Assembly (NCBI RefSeq): GCF_024721995.1
Contig: NZ_JANQBC010000012.1
Coordinates: 124,001-188,000 of the forward strand
DNA length: 64,000 nucleotides
From: Paenibacillus radicibacter
GTDB taxonomy: Bacteria; Bacillota; Bacilli; Paenibacillales; NBRC-103111
Reading direction: 5' to 3'
The notes under the pieces were generated by a model. The model saw nothing but the letters and a program-made list of their open reading frames with translations, was not told the DNA's origin and ran no database searches. Shown piece by piece: positions 56,694-64,000 of the stretch (positions within the stretch are counted from its first letter, which is position 1; every line of letters starts with the position of its first letter). The translations under genes and the position numbers were made by a program.

Positions 56694-58019
56694 TTATTTT
56701 TTGTACATTTTATCAAGAGTTTTCTGGAAGTCTTCTAGCATTTGATCCTTGTTCTTCTTACCGCCAATATAAGCTTGCATTGTGGAACCGAACTCTTGAA
56801 CAGCACCGTCAGGAAGCTTAAACCAGTTCCAAGAACGAACGTTGCCTGCTTGGCTATACTTCTGAATATCTGCTGCAAGATCGCCTAGTTGCTTCGCATC
56901 AGCTGTAATGTTCTTGAATGCTGGGATGAACTTGAATTCGTCTACGATATACTTCTTACCGATGTCGGAAGATACAAGCCAGTTCAGAAACTCCTTAGCT
57001 TCAGGCTTAATCTTGGAGTTTTTGTTGATTACCCAGTTATTCGGTACGCCGACGAACAATTTATCTTGGTCTGCTTCATCGTTGATTGGCATTGGGATAA
57101 AACCAATCTTCAGGTTCGGATCGATCTTGGAAATTTGGACTTGTGTCCAGTTTCCTTGTTGCGTCATAGCCGCTTTACCACTTGCAAACATCGTTATTTC
57201 GGTGTTGTAGTCCGTTGTTAACATATTCTTGTTGCCGTATTTAATCGTAAGATCAAACATCTTCGCCCATTGATCGAATGTGGAATTGCCCGGAATTCTA
57301 TCTGAGCCTGCCTTCAGGCCTGCAATAAACTTATCTGGGTCCTTCTGGTTAGCGAATGCTACATTCAAGTTATGAATACCGAGAATCCATGATTCTTGAT
57401 ATCCGTTCGCAAATGGTGTAATGCCTGCTGCTTGTAACTTCTTAGCTACATCTTCAAGCTGAGTCAACGTCTTCGGAAGCTCTGTGATGCCTGCCTTCGC
57501 ATACAAATCTTTGTTGTAGATAAAGCCGTAACCTTCCAAGTTCATTGGTTGACCGTAGATTTTACCGTCCTTTGTCATTGGCTCTTTTGCAATGTCATTC
57601 ACGTTTGCAACCCATGGTTGGTCGGACAAGTCTTCTAATTTATCTTTCCACAGTTCTAGATCACTGAATCCGCCATTGTTGAAAATATCCGGTGCATCGT
57701 CAGATGCAAACTTTGCTTTCAGTGCAGCGCCATAGTCAGCTCCGCCACCTACCGTCTCAATTTGCAGGGTAACGTTCGGATTCGCTTTCTCATACTCTGC
57801 TTTTAATTTGTTCAGTTGATCCGCAATCTCCACTTTGAATTGGAACATCTTGAGCGTTACTTTCTTAATATCTTTAGGCGCCTCAGTCGCAGCAGCACTT
57901 GGCTTCGGTGTATCTGCGCCTGTTGTTGCAGCTGGTTTATCATCTGATTTACTGCCGCAACCTGCTAATAGCGAAGATCCTAGTGCTAACGTTAATCCCA
58001 TGATCGCTAACTTTTTCAT
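56694..58019 (-). CDS. Carbohydrate ABC transporter substrate-binding lipoprotein
   Basis: Extracellular solute receptor (family 1, MalE/MsmE-like). Lipoprotein signal with lipobox LLAGC, Cys21, followed by a Ser/Ala/Pro linker. The mature domain contains APDIFNNGGFSDLELW, KDGKIYGQPMNLEGYGFIYN and AAMTQQGNWTQVQ, typical for oligosaccharide-binding proteins. At 441 residues it is of normal length. Its two permease genes are upstream but are separated by an 890-bp gap filled with a structured repeat element. Substrate is probably maltose or maltodextrin, judged from the adjacent beta-amylase. Confidence 0.92.
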   Translation of the reverse strand: MKKLAIMGLTLALGSSLLAGCGSKSDDKPAATTGADTPKPSAAATEAPKDIKKVTLKMFQFKVEIADQLNKLKAEYEKANPNVTLQIETVGGGADYGAALKAKFASDDAPDIFNNGGFSDLELWKDKLEDLSDQPWVANVNDIAKEPMTKDGKIYGQPMNLEGYGFIYNKDLYAKAGITELPKTLTQLEDVAKKLQAAGITPFANGYQESWILGIHNLNVAFANQKDPDKFIAGLKAGSDRIPGNSTFDQWAKMFDLTIKYGNKNMLTTDYNTEITMFASGKAAMTQQGNWTQVQISKIDPNLKIGFIPMPINDEADQDKLFVGVPNNWVINKNSKIKPEAKEFLNWLVSSDIGKKYIVDEFKFIPAFKNITADAKQLGDLAADIQKYSQAGNVRSWNWFKLPDGAVQEFGSTMQAYIGGKKNKDQMLEDFQKTLDKMYKK

Positions 58020-58159
58020 TCGTCATCCCCCAGTTTTTTATAAAGATGATTATTGTTTCATGCCTTCATCATAAAGGTTAACTTCAATGCGTTACACGTA
58101 CGATATTGAACAAAAAGGTGGAACTTATTGACGTGGGTTCGGGCGGGGAGCGTCACTAT

Positions 58160-58895
58160 TTGCTTCGGGATGGTGCTTGGGCGGAGGTGGCTGCGGGACT
58201 GGGGAATGGCTTACGATCGCTATGCTTCCGGATTCCTTGATTAGACTAAGATGTTGTTGGAATCCTACGGCATTAAGGCGACCACTAACGTTTCTCCACC
58301 CATTCCCCGTCCCTACGCCCCCTCCTCCGCACCATCCCTACGCCGTTAACTTCCCCCGCCCTCTCCACTTAGCAGGGAGAGGGCGGATTTCCGTTCTGGG
58401 TTGAATAACCCTCCTCAGAACGGAAATGTCTCAAATCGAGTGCCTCATCTCCTACAGGATGAGGCACCGATCCCGCGCCGACTAGGCGCTGCTAGCATCA
58501 CTTGCAAAGCAACGCTGATGATCTTTCTCGCTCATAGAACTTGATGCTGAACAGACATTAATAACGCTAGCCTATAGATGGGGTGGACAGTAGTAGCCTC
58601 ATCTATAGGATGCAAGCCGACTAGGGGACTCGTTCCATCAACCCGAAACCGAGGTTGATGGAACTCCTGCCTCTCCCCCAGCAGATTATTGGGAGGGGGA
58701 GACGGCAGGCAGGAGCAGAAGCATGCTCACGGCGCTGTTGGGGCGAAGAGAAGAGGGAAGGTGAAGAAACGAAGTGGTCGCCTTAATGCCGGAGGGTTCC
58801 ATCCACCCCCAGTCTAATCAAGGAACCCGGAAGCATAGCGATCGGAACCTTCCCTTTTCTCGCAGCCCCAACCTTCCTCGAATCCCTCACAAAAC
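58160..58895. repeat. Large nested inverted-repeat element with at least seven hairpins
   Basis: Two arms of about 130-160 bp face each other. The best-matched blocks are 58214-58231 with 58827-58844 (18 bp perfect), 58234-58247 with 58811-58824, and 58268-58286 with 58773-58791 (19 bp perfect). Between them lie G+C-rich hairpins at 58356-58386, 58387-58427, 58440-58467, 58475-58489, 58571-58609, 58632-58664 and 58666-58709, stems 5 to 14 bp. No credible ORF, transposase or T-run terminator is present. It occupies most of the gap between the binding-protein gene and its permeases. Confidence 0.85.
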
Positions 58896-58910
58896 GCTTC
58901 CCCGAACAAC

Positions 58911-59750
58911 TTACCCCTTGATCGACCCCGCCGTAATCCCCTCCACAATGTGCTTCTGCAACACCATAAAGAACACAACAATTGGCATCACACTCATCAC
59001 AAGCGCAGCCAGCGCCAAATCCCACTGCTTCGTATACTGACCGAAGAACGAGTAGATCGACAGCGGAATCGTCCGAACTTCCGGCTTCTGCCCCAGTACA
59101 AGAAGCGGCAACAGGAAGTCGTTCCAGATCCACAAGCTGTTCAGCAGCACCACCGTAACGATGATCGGACGCAGCAGTGGCATAATAATTTTGAAAAACA
59201 CAGCGAACGGTCCACAACCATCCACAACCGCAGATTCTTCAATCTCACGCGGAATTCCTTTGACAAACCCATGGAACAAGAACAACGACATCGAAAGTCC
59301 AAATCCGAAGTAACATATCACAATTCCCAGAATCGAGTTACTTAAACTTAGCGTGCTCATCACTTTAATAAGCGGAATCATGACGGACTGAAATGGAATG
59401 ACCATTGCCGCTACCAGCAACATGAAAAATATCGCATTAAACCGGCTCGGGAATCGTTGCATTCGATACGCCGCCATCGTACTAATAAGCACAATCCCGA
59501 TATTACTAACTGCCGTTATAAGAAAAGAATTAAGAAGTGCACGTGGGAAGTTCGTAATCGTCCATACTTTGGAGTAGTTGCCCCACTCGAGCTTCGTCGG
59601 CAGTGCCGCCGAGTTCAGCAATATATCTGCAAATGTTTTGACCGAATTCACTAAGACAAAATAGAACGGGACAAGGAAGAGTAATGCCAGCACAACCGCA
59701 ATCACTTCAACTCCAAATATCCGTTTCGAATACATCCGACCTGCTTCCAT
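58911..59750 (-). CDS. Carbohydrate ABC transporter permease (MalG-like)
   Basis: Inner-membrane permease of a CUT1 sugar importer. The 279 residues have six hydrophobic segments and the EAA loop ReIEESAVVDGCGPFAVFFK, which contacts the ATPase. The C-terminus TAGSIKG is typical for MalG relatives. The start ATG 59750 overlaps the stop of the other permease. No ATPase gene is nearby, so a shared MsmX-type ATPase is expected. Confidence 0.93.
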   Translation of the reverse strand: MEAGRMYSKRIFGVEVIAVVLALLFLVPFYFVLVNSVKTFADILLNSAALPTKLEWGNYSKVWTITNFPRALLNSFLITAVSNIGIVLISTMAAYRMQRFPSRFNAIFFMLLVAAMVIPFQSVMIPLIKVMSTLSLSNSILGIVICYFGFGLSMSLFLFHGFVKGIPREIEESAVVDGCGPFAVFFKIIMPLLRPIIVTVVLLNSLWIWNDFLLPLLVLGQKPEVRTIPLSIYSFFGQYTKQWDLALAALVMSVMPIVVFFMVLQKHIVEGITAGSIKG

Positions 59751-60634
59751 TACATCTCCACCTCTTTCTTCTTCGTCACATACACCTGCAAGGAGGATAC
59801 GACAGCAACAGCAATGAAAAAGAGGAACGCTTTGGCAGCGCCAAGTCCGTAATTATTGTTCTGGAACGCTTCTGCATAAATGTTCATTGCCACAGACTCC
59901 GTAGAGCGGAACGGACCGCCTTTCGTGAGCGACATATTCAGATCGAACATCTTAAACGACCATGCAATGCTTAAAAACAGACACACGGTAATGGCAGGCA
60001 TAATGAGCGGCAATAAGATATGACGCAGCACCTGACCTCTGGATGCGCCGTCTAAGTGCGCAGCTTCTAACAATTCTTTCGGTACATTCACCATCGCTGC
60101 GATATAGATGATCATCAGATAGCCTGCACCCTGCCACACACTGACGATAATGAGCGCCCAGAACCCTGTCGTCTCATCACCCAGCCACGGCAGCTGGAAG
60201 AATCCGATGTTCGTTGCTTCTCCAATTGCAGCGAAACCTTTTACAAAAATAAATTGCCAGATGAACCCAAGTAACAATCCACCAATCACGTTTGGTAATA
60301 GGAAAATCGTGCGTAATACACTGCGAAGCTTCAATGGTTTCGTCAGCATATAAGCCAGAATGAACCCAAGTAAGTTCGTCAGCACCACTGCACAGATAGT
60401 AAACCTTGTCGTAAACCAGAACGAATTGAAAAATTCGGGGTCATTCGAGAACAAATCTATGAAATTCTTAAATCCAACCCAAGTGACTTCATCCGATACC
60501 CCATTCCATGAAGTAAATGAATAGTACATCCCCATCACAAAGGGCACGAGTACAATAAGTGCGAACACCAGCACGGCGGGTCCGACGAATACGGTTTGCT
60601 GCAGCGCTGAAGACATTTTTCTGCTGCGGGACAT
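59750..60634 (-). CDS. Carbohydrate ABC transporter permease (MalF-like)
   Basis: First gene of the importer operon. ATG 60634 was chosen (294 residues, GGAAGGGGAG upstream) rather than the in-frame ATG 60709, which adds 25 hydrophilic residues overlapping the kinase promoter region. Six membrane segments are predicted; the EAA loop is LLEAAHLDGASRGQVLRHILLP, seen as EAAHLDGASRGQ. It lacks the large periplasmic loop of E. coli MalF, as usual in Gram-positives. It is divergent from the sensor kinase gene. Confidence 0.93.
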   Translation of the reverse strand: MSRSRKMSSALQQTVFVGPAVLVFALIVLVPFVMGMYYSFTSWNGVSDEVTWVGFKNFIDLFSNDPEFFNSFWFTTRFTICAVVLTNLLGFILAYMLTKPLKLRSVLRTIFLLPNVIGGLLLGFIWQFIFVKGFAAIGEATNIGFFQLPWLGDETTGFWALIIVSVWQGAGYLMIIYIAAMVNVPKELLEAAHLDGASRGQVLRHILLPLIMPAITVCLFLSIAWSFKMFDLNMSLTKGGPFRSTESVAMNIYAEAFQNNNYGLGAAKAFLFFIAVAVVSSLQVYVTKKKEVEM

Positions 60635-60777
60635 TGTGCAATCTCCCCTTCCAATATTGATACGACTTGCATGATACTTATTGTACCTAGGGTCGTTATC
60701 AGAAAACACAGAGGATTTTGATTAGTAGGGTGGAATATATTGAACACATCCCAATTCGAGCCTTAATGGAGACGCCT

Positions 60778-62586
60778 ATGGATTTTGTAAAACGCAGCAT
60801 CCGCAACAAACTGATCGTCTTTCTATGTCTGGCGACCATCATTCCGATGGTCACTTTCATTATGATCACATATACCAATGTGAAAAATAACGTACAGAAC
60901 ACGTCCGTTCAGCAGAACTCGAACCTTATTTTTCAAGGTAAGACCAATATTGAGAACTACATGAACATTCTTAACCAAATCTCACTTTCCGTCTACAACG
61001 ATCCGATCTATTACTCAGCAGGGACGCAGACGCTCTATAAAATTATTATCAACGGACCAACATACAGCGAGAATTCCAATGAAATTTACCGCTCTATGCT
61101 GTTCCTCAATCGTTCGATGAAGGAAATTTATCAAACCAAACTATATATTGCTAAAGGCGATCAAACCTACCTCATGATGGAAGGGCTCGGCAAAGTCGCC
61201 GATGGCAAGCAATATAGTCCAACCATCTCCAATACCAAACCGACAGTAGAACCACCACATCTCAGTCATGAGTATGGCACCGGCTATTATCCTTATTTCG
61301 ATCCGAGTATCATCATGACGTTCAATCGTCCTCTATTCGAACTGCCTTCTGACAAAATTGTCGGCACCCTATCACTCGATGTGCGAATGAACGTGATTAA
61401 CCAAATTTGCGAACAGCTCTACGCCAAGGAACATGAACAACTGTATGTGTTAGATGAACAAGGAACCGTGATCTACTCCCCCAATCCTGAACAAGTTGGT
61501 AAAGTGCTAGATGAATCTTGGGTACAGCATGTCCAAGGGGTGACAGATAGTAAGGGCTCATTCGCTTGGGATCAGGATCAATTTGCCGGGCTCCATATTT
61601 ACGAGAAAATCTCAACCACCTACATGAACTGGACGATAGTTAAACGTATTCCTTACGATTATTTGTACCAAGATGCCAGACAATTAACTCAAATTAACGT
61701 CATGCTCGGCATCGTATTCCTCATTGTCATTATCGCTGCAACGCTGACGATCTCAATTAAAATTACGGCTCCGATTAAGAATTTAATTGCCTCGATTCGC
61801 AAAGTTGAGCCAGGCAATCTCGATGTAGTCATCGACATTTCATCACAGGATGAGACGGGGCAACTGGCGAAGCGTTTTAACCAGATGATGCAGAAGATTA
61901 ATGAACTAGTTGTACGGGAATATCGACTTGATCTTGCGAATAAGACGTATCAACTTAAAGCGCTGCAGGCGCAAATTAACCCGCATTTTATGTACAACAC
62001 CTTGCAATTGATCGGCACGATGGCACTTCAGCACGACGCACCGAAAATCTACGCACTCATTACATCACTTGGTCGCATGATGCGTTACAGCATGAACACG
62101 CATGAGACGATTGTACCGCTTGCCCGTGAAATCGATCATGTGAAGGCTTATCTGGCTTTGCAGAAGCAGCGTTTTGATGAGCAGTTAGAAGTTGTGTACA
62201 CACTCGATGAGCGCTTTGATTCCATTCTTGTGCCGAAGATGACGCTGCAGCCAATTGTGGAGAACTATTTTAAACATGGATTTTTGCAAAATGATTCACG
62301 TATTGAAATTCAGACTAGCTCTGCTGCAGAGGGCTCCCTGCACATTCGAATTACGGACAACGGCAAAGGAATAAACGCTGAGCGATTGCAAGAGATTCAG
62401 GACATGCTGAGTCGCTGTTCATCTGAGATGGAAGTGGTCGAGACGCAAGAGAGCATTGGACTACTGAATGTGTTGTCACGCTTGAAGTTCCATTTTGGAT
62501 CAGAAGCTCAGCTAATACTGGAATCCCCGTCAAACGGGGGACTCATCGTAACGATTAATATCCCACTACTGAAGGAGGAAACATGA
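60778..62586 (+). CDS. YesM-type sensor histidine kinase
   Basis: Membrane sensor of the Paenibacillus/Bacillus sugar-uptake type. ATG 60778 was chosen (602 residues; GGAG 7 nt upstream; in-frame TTG 60718 and ATG 60766 possible). Transmembrane helices at about 11-31 and 305-327 flank a ~270-residue extracellular Cache-like domain. A HAMP segment follows (328-380), then the His_kinase block with His403 in ALQAQINPHFMYNTL, and HATPase_c with PIVENYFKHGF and ITDNGKGI. It overlaps the response regulator gene. It likely senses sugars and controls the divergent importer genes. Confidence 0.94.
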   Translation: MDFVKRSIRNKLIVFLCLATIIPMVTFIMITYTNVKNNVQNTSVQQNSNLIFQGKTNIENYMNILNQISLSVYNDPIYYSAGTQTLYKIIINGPTYSENSNEIYRSMLFLNRSMKEIYQTKLYIAKGDQTYLMMEGLGKVADGKQYSPTISNTKPTVEPPHLSHEYGTGYYPYFDPSIIMTFNRPLFELPSDKIVGTLSLDVRMNVINQICEQLYAKEHEQLYVLDEQGTVIYSPNPEQVGKVLDESWVQHVQGVTDSKGSFAWDQDQFAGLHIYEKISTTYMNWTIVKRIPYDYLYQDARQLTQINVMLGIVFLIVIIAATLTISIKITAPIKNLIASIRKVEPGNLDVVIDISSQDETGQLAKRFNQMMQKINELVVREYRLDLANKTYQLKALQAQINPHFMYNTLQLIGTMALQHDAPKIYALITSLGRMMRYSMNTHETIVPLAREIDHVKAYLALQKQRFDEQLEVVYTLDERFDSILVPKMTLQPIVENYFKHGFLQNDSRIEIQTSSAAEGSLHIRITDNGKGINAERLQEIQDMLSRCSSEMEVVETQESIGLLNVLSRLKFHFGSEAQLILESPSNGGLIVTINIPLLKEET

Positions 62587-64000
62587 TGAAGGCGATAATT
62601 GTTGATGATGAAAAACACGTTCGCGAAGCAATCAAACTGCTCGTTCCATGGGCAACATTCGGTATTACGACGATTTTGGAAGCAGCTGATGGACAGGAAG
62701 CGATCTCGGCTATTAACGAGATGTGTCCCGAGCTTATTTTTACCGATATGATGATGCCCGTGACAGGGGGCAAAGAACTGCTGACATGGATACAGACGCA
62801 TAGCCCAACTAGCAAAACCATTGTCATCAGTGGTTATGATGATTACCCGCTTGTCCGTCATACGATGCAGCATGGTGGATTTGATTATATCTTAAAGCCA
62901 ATTGATCCCGAGCAATTAACAAACACGGTAGGCAATGCCGTTACTAGCTGGAGAGAAGAGGATGCTGAGCGTAAGCGCAAGGCGATGCAGAATATAGAGA
63001 TGAACGTCATTAAGCCTGTGTACTGGGACAAGGTCTTCTCCGAATTTATTATGCATCCGCACACGTTGCAGAAACATACCTCTGCTATGCAGCAAGAATT
63101 TGGTGTAAAACTAGATGAACTGACTGAATGTCAGGTTGCTGTGCTTGCTGTCGATACGCTTAGCCAAGCGATATGGCGTAAATTTGCAGCCAATCGAGAG
63201 TTGCTATTCTTCACCATAACGAACGTTTGTAATGAAATTGTAGGACAAGGACGTGAGCGCTTTGGTGTCGCGTTCCGCTCTTTTAATCGAGAGAATGAAA
63301 TTGTTCTGCTGCTCTGGCAGTCGTTACAAGTTACACCTACTCATACTGCACATATTCAACATGTGTTATCAACGACACTTAGAGACCAGTGTGAGATAGG
63401 CTTAGGCGGGATCAAGAAATTCCCTCTTGGGGTTACCGATTCTTACAATGAAGCACGATGTGCCTTGCGTTATCGTAATCTACTCGAAGCTGAGGCTGGC
63501 GTGCATCTATTTCGCAAAGAACAAATCGTCATCGGAACGGAAATGGGCTGGGGCGCACATGAAGAACCGATTCGCTTGTCTGTTCTGAGTAGTCAGCCTA
63601 AGCAAATAGAAGCAGCTGTTATGCAGTGGATGGATACTGTTCATAAGCAGCCAACTATTACACAAGAGCAATTCGATCGCTGGCGACAGGCGCTGCGTGT
63701 ACTGACAAGTCGCTGGGGTAAAGAGCTTGTCGATAGTACAGAGATCGAGCTGCCGGAAGATGTCATTACACTGCCTATCGATAATAGTGGACATTTCTCA
63801 ATTGATCTCTGGCAAGAACAACTGACGGATGCACTTATAAGATTTTCCAATCAAATTGCCGGATATCGCCACAAAGGTTCTCACGTCGTGTATGATATTG
63901 CCAAGTACATCGAAGTTAATGCACATCGCGATGTGTCGCTACAGGAGATTTCGCATCATTTTTTCATGAGCAGGGAGTACATCTCGCGCAAGTTCAAGCA
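62583..64000 (+). CDS. YesN-type response regulator with AraC output domain, partial
   Basis: Partner of the YesM-type kinase. The ATG at 62583 overlaps the kinase stop, with GGAGG upstream; a second ATG is at 62586. The receiver domain (1-120) has VDDEKHVREA, phospho-acceptor Asp55 in FTDMMMPVTGG and Lys in YILKPIDPEQL. A ~270-residue middle region follows. The start of the AraC HTH (VSLQEISHHFFMSREYISRKFK) is seen before the window ends, so the last ~60 residues are missing. The listing misses this frame only because it is open at the edge. Confidence 0.95.
   Translation, partial: MMKAIIVDDEKHVREAIKLLVPWATFGITTILEAADGQEAISAINEMCPELIFTDMMMPVTGGKELLTWIQTHSPTSKTIVISGYDDYPLVRHTMQHGGFDYILKPIDPEQLTNTVGNAVTSWREEDAERKRKAMQNIEMNVIKPVYWDKVFSEFIMHPHTLQKHTSAMQQEFGVKLDELTECQVAVLAVDTLSQAIWRKFAANRELLFFTITNVCNEIVGQGRERFGVAFRSFNRENEIVLLLWQSLQVTPTHTAHIQHVLSTTLRDQCEIGLGGIKKFPLGVTDSYNEARCALRYRNLLEAEAGVHLFRKEQIVIGTEMGWGAHEEPIRLSVLSSQPKQIEAAVMQWMDTVHKQPTITQEQFDRWRQALRVLTSRWGKELVDSTEIELPEDVITLPIDNSGHFSIDLWQEQLTDALIRFSNQIAGYRHKGSHVVYDIAKYIEVNAHRDVSLQEISHHFFMSREYISRKFK

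Noticed and set aside
58177-58404. Small ORF inside the inverted-repeat element
   Set aside because: It is produced by the repeat arm, is Pro/Arg-rich, has no homologue I recognise and reads through hairpin H1.

Overview
The window looks like a chromosomal segment of a spore-forming Bacillales bacterium, most likely Paenibacillus or a close relative. Evidence: sporulation genes (spoIIID, spoIIQ, spoIID, spoIIR) lie in the B. subtilis-like neighbourhood fabZ-flhP-flhO-mbl-spoIIID-spoIIQ-spoIID-murA, and the atp operon is followed by upp-glyA-ywlG-rpiB-ywlE-mntP-ywlC-spoIIR and prmC-prfA. A complete 11-gene nuo operon (complex I without NuoEFG) sits between the two blocks, and a GH14 beta-amylase with a starch-binding domain is present. 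Base composition is moderate, with a few much G+C-richer patches. No tRNA, rRNA, IS transposase, prophage or CRISPR array was seen.

Layout. 1-12.2 kb (minus strand): end of a phosphohexomutase gene, fabZ, a CDP-alcohol phosphotransferase, flagellar rod genes, mbl, sporulation genes, murA, a DUF1146 protein and a subtilase. 12.4-22.9 kb (minus): nuoABCDHIJKLMN. 23.0-30.5 kb (minus): atpZ-I-B-E-F-H-A-G-D-C. 30.6-38.5 kb (minus): mnaA, upp, an unassigned non-coding transcription unit, glyA, ywlG, rpiB behind a ZTP riboswitch, ywlE, mntP and ywlC. 38.6-45.3 kb (mostly plus): a decayed GNAT gene, a short-period repeat tract, spoIIR (minus), a four-gene ABC-2 transporter plus two-component operon, and the RNA helicase dbpA. 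45.4-48.3 kb (plus): codBA behind a PyrR-type attenuator. 48.5-52.7 kb (minus): prmC-prfA, ychF and a PilZ protein. 52.8-54.9 kb: a cluster of four DnaA boxes, tadA, and two paralogous small membrane proteins flanking an AlkD-like gene. 55-64 kb: beta-amylase and a carbohydrate ABC importer (minus), divergent from a YesM/YesN-type sensor-regulator pair (plus).

How it fits together. The centre of the window is energy metabolism: proton-pumping complex I (electron-input module not encoded here) and F1Fo ATP synthase. A near-identical Crp/Fnr- or Rex-like palindrome occurs just downstream of the atp promoter start and at -41.5 of a promoter that drives an ORF-less, structured RNA between glyA and upp. 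This points to redox control of both. Nucleotide and one-carbon salvage genes (upp, codBA, glyA) carry their own RNA sensors (PyrR leader, ZTP riboswitch).

Unusual items: the Fnr-type RNA unit at about 32.65-32.90 kb; a large nested inverted-repeat element with at least seven internal hairpins at 58.2-58.9 kb that separates a sugar-binding protein gene from its permeases; two copies of a 165-bp palindromic element with compensatory changes (34.3 and 50.6 kb); an 88-bp direct repeat bracketing dbpA; and the DnaA-box cluster.
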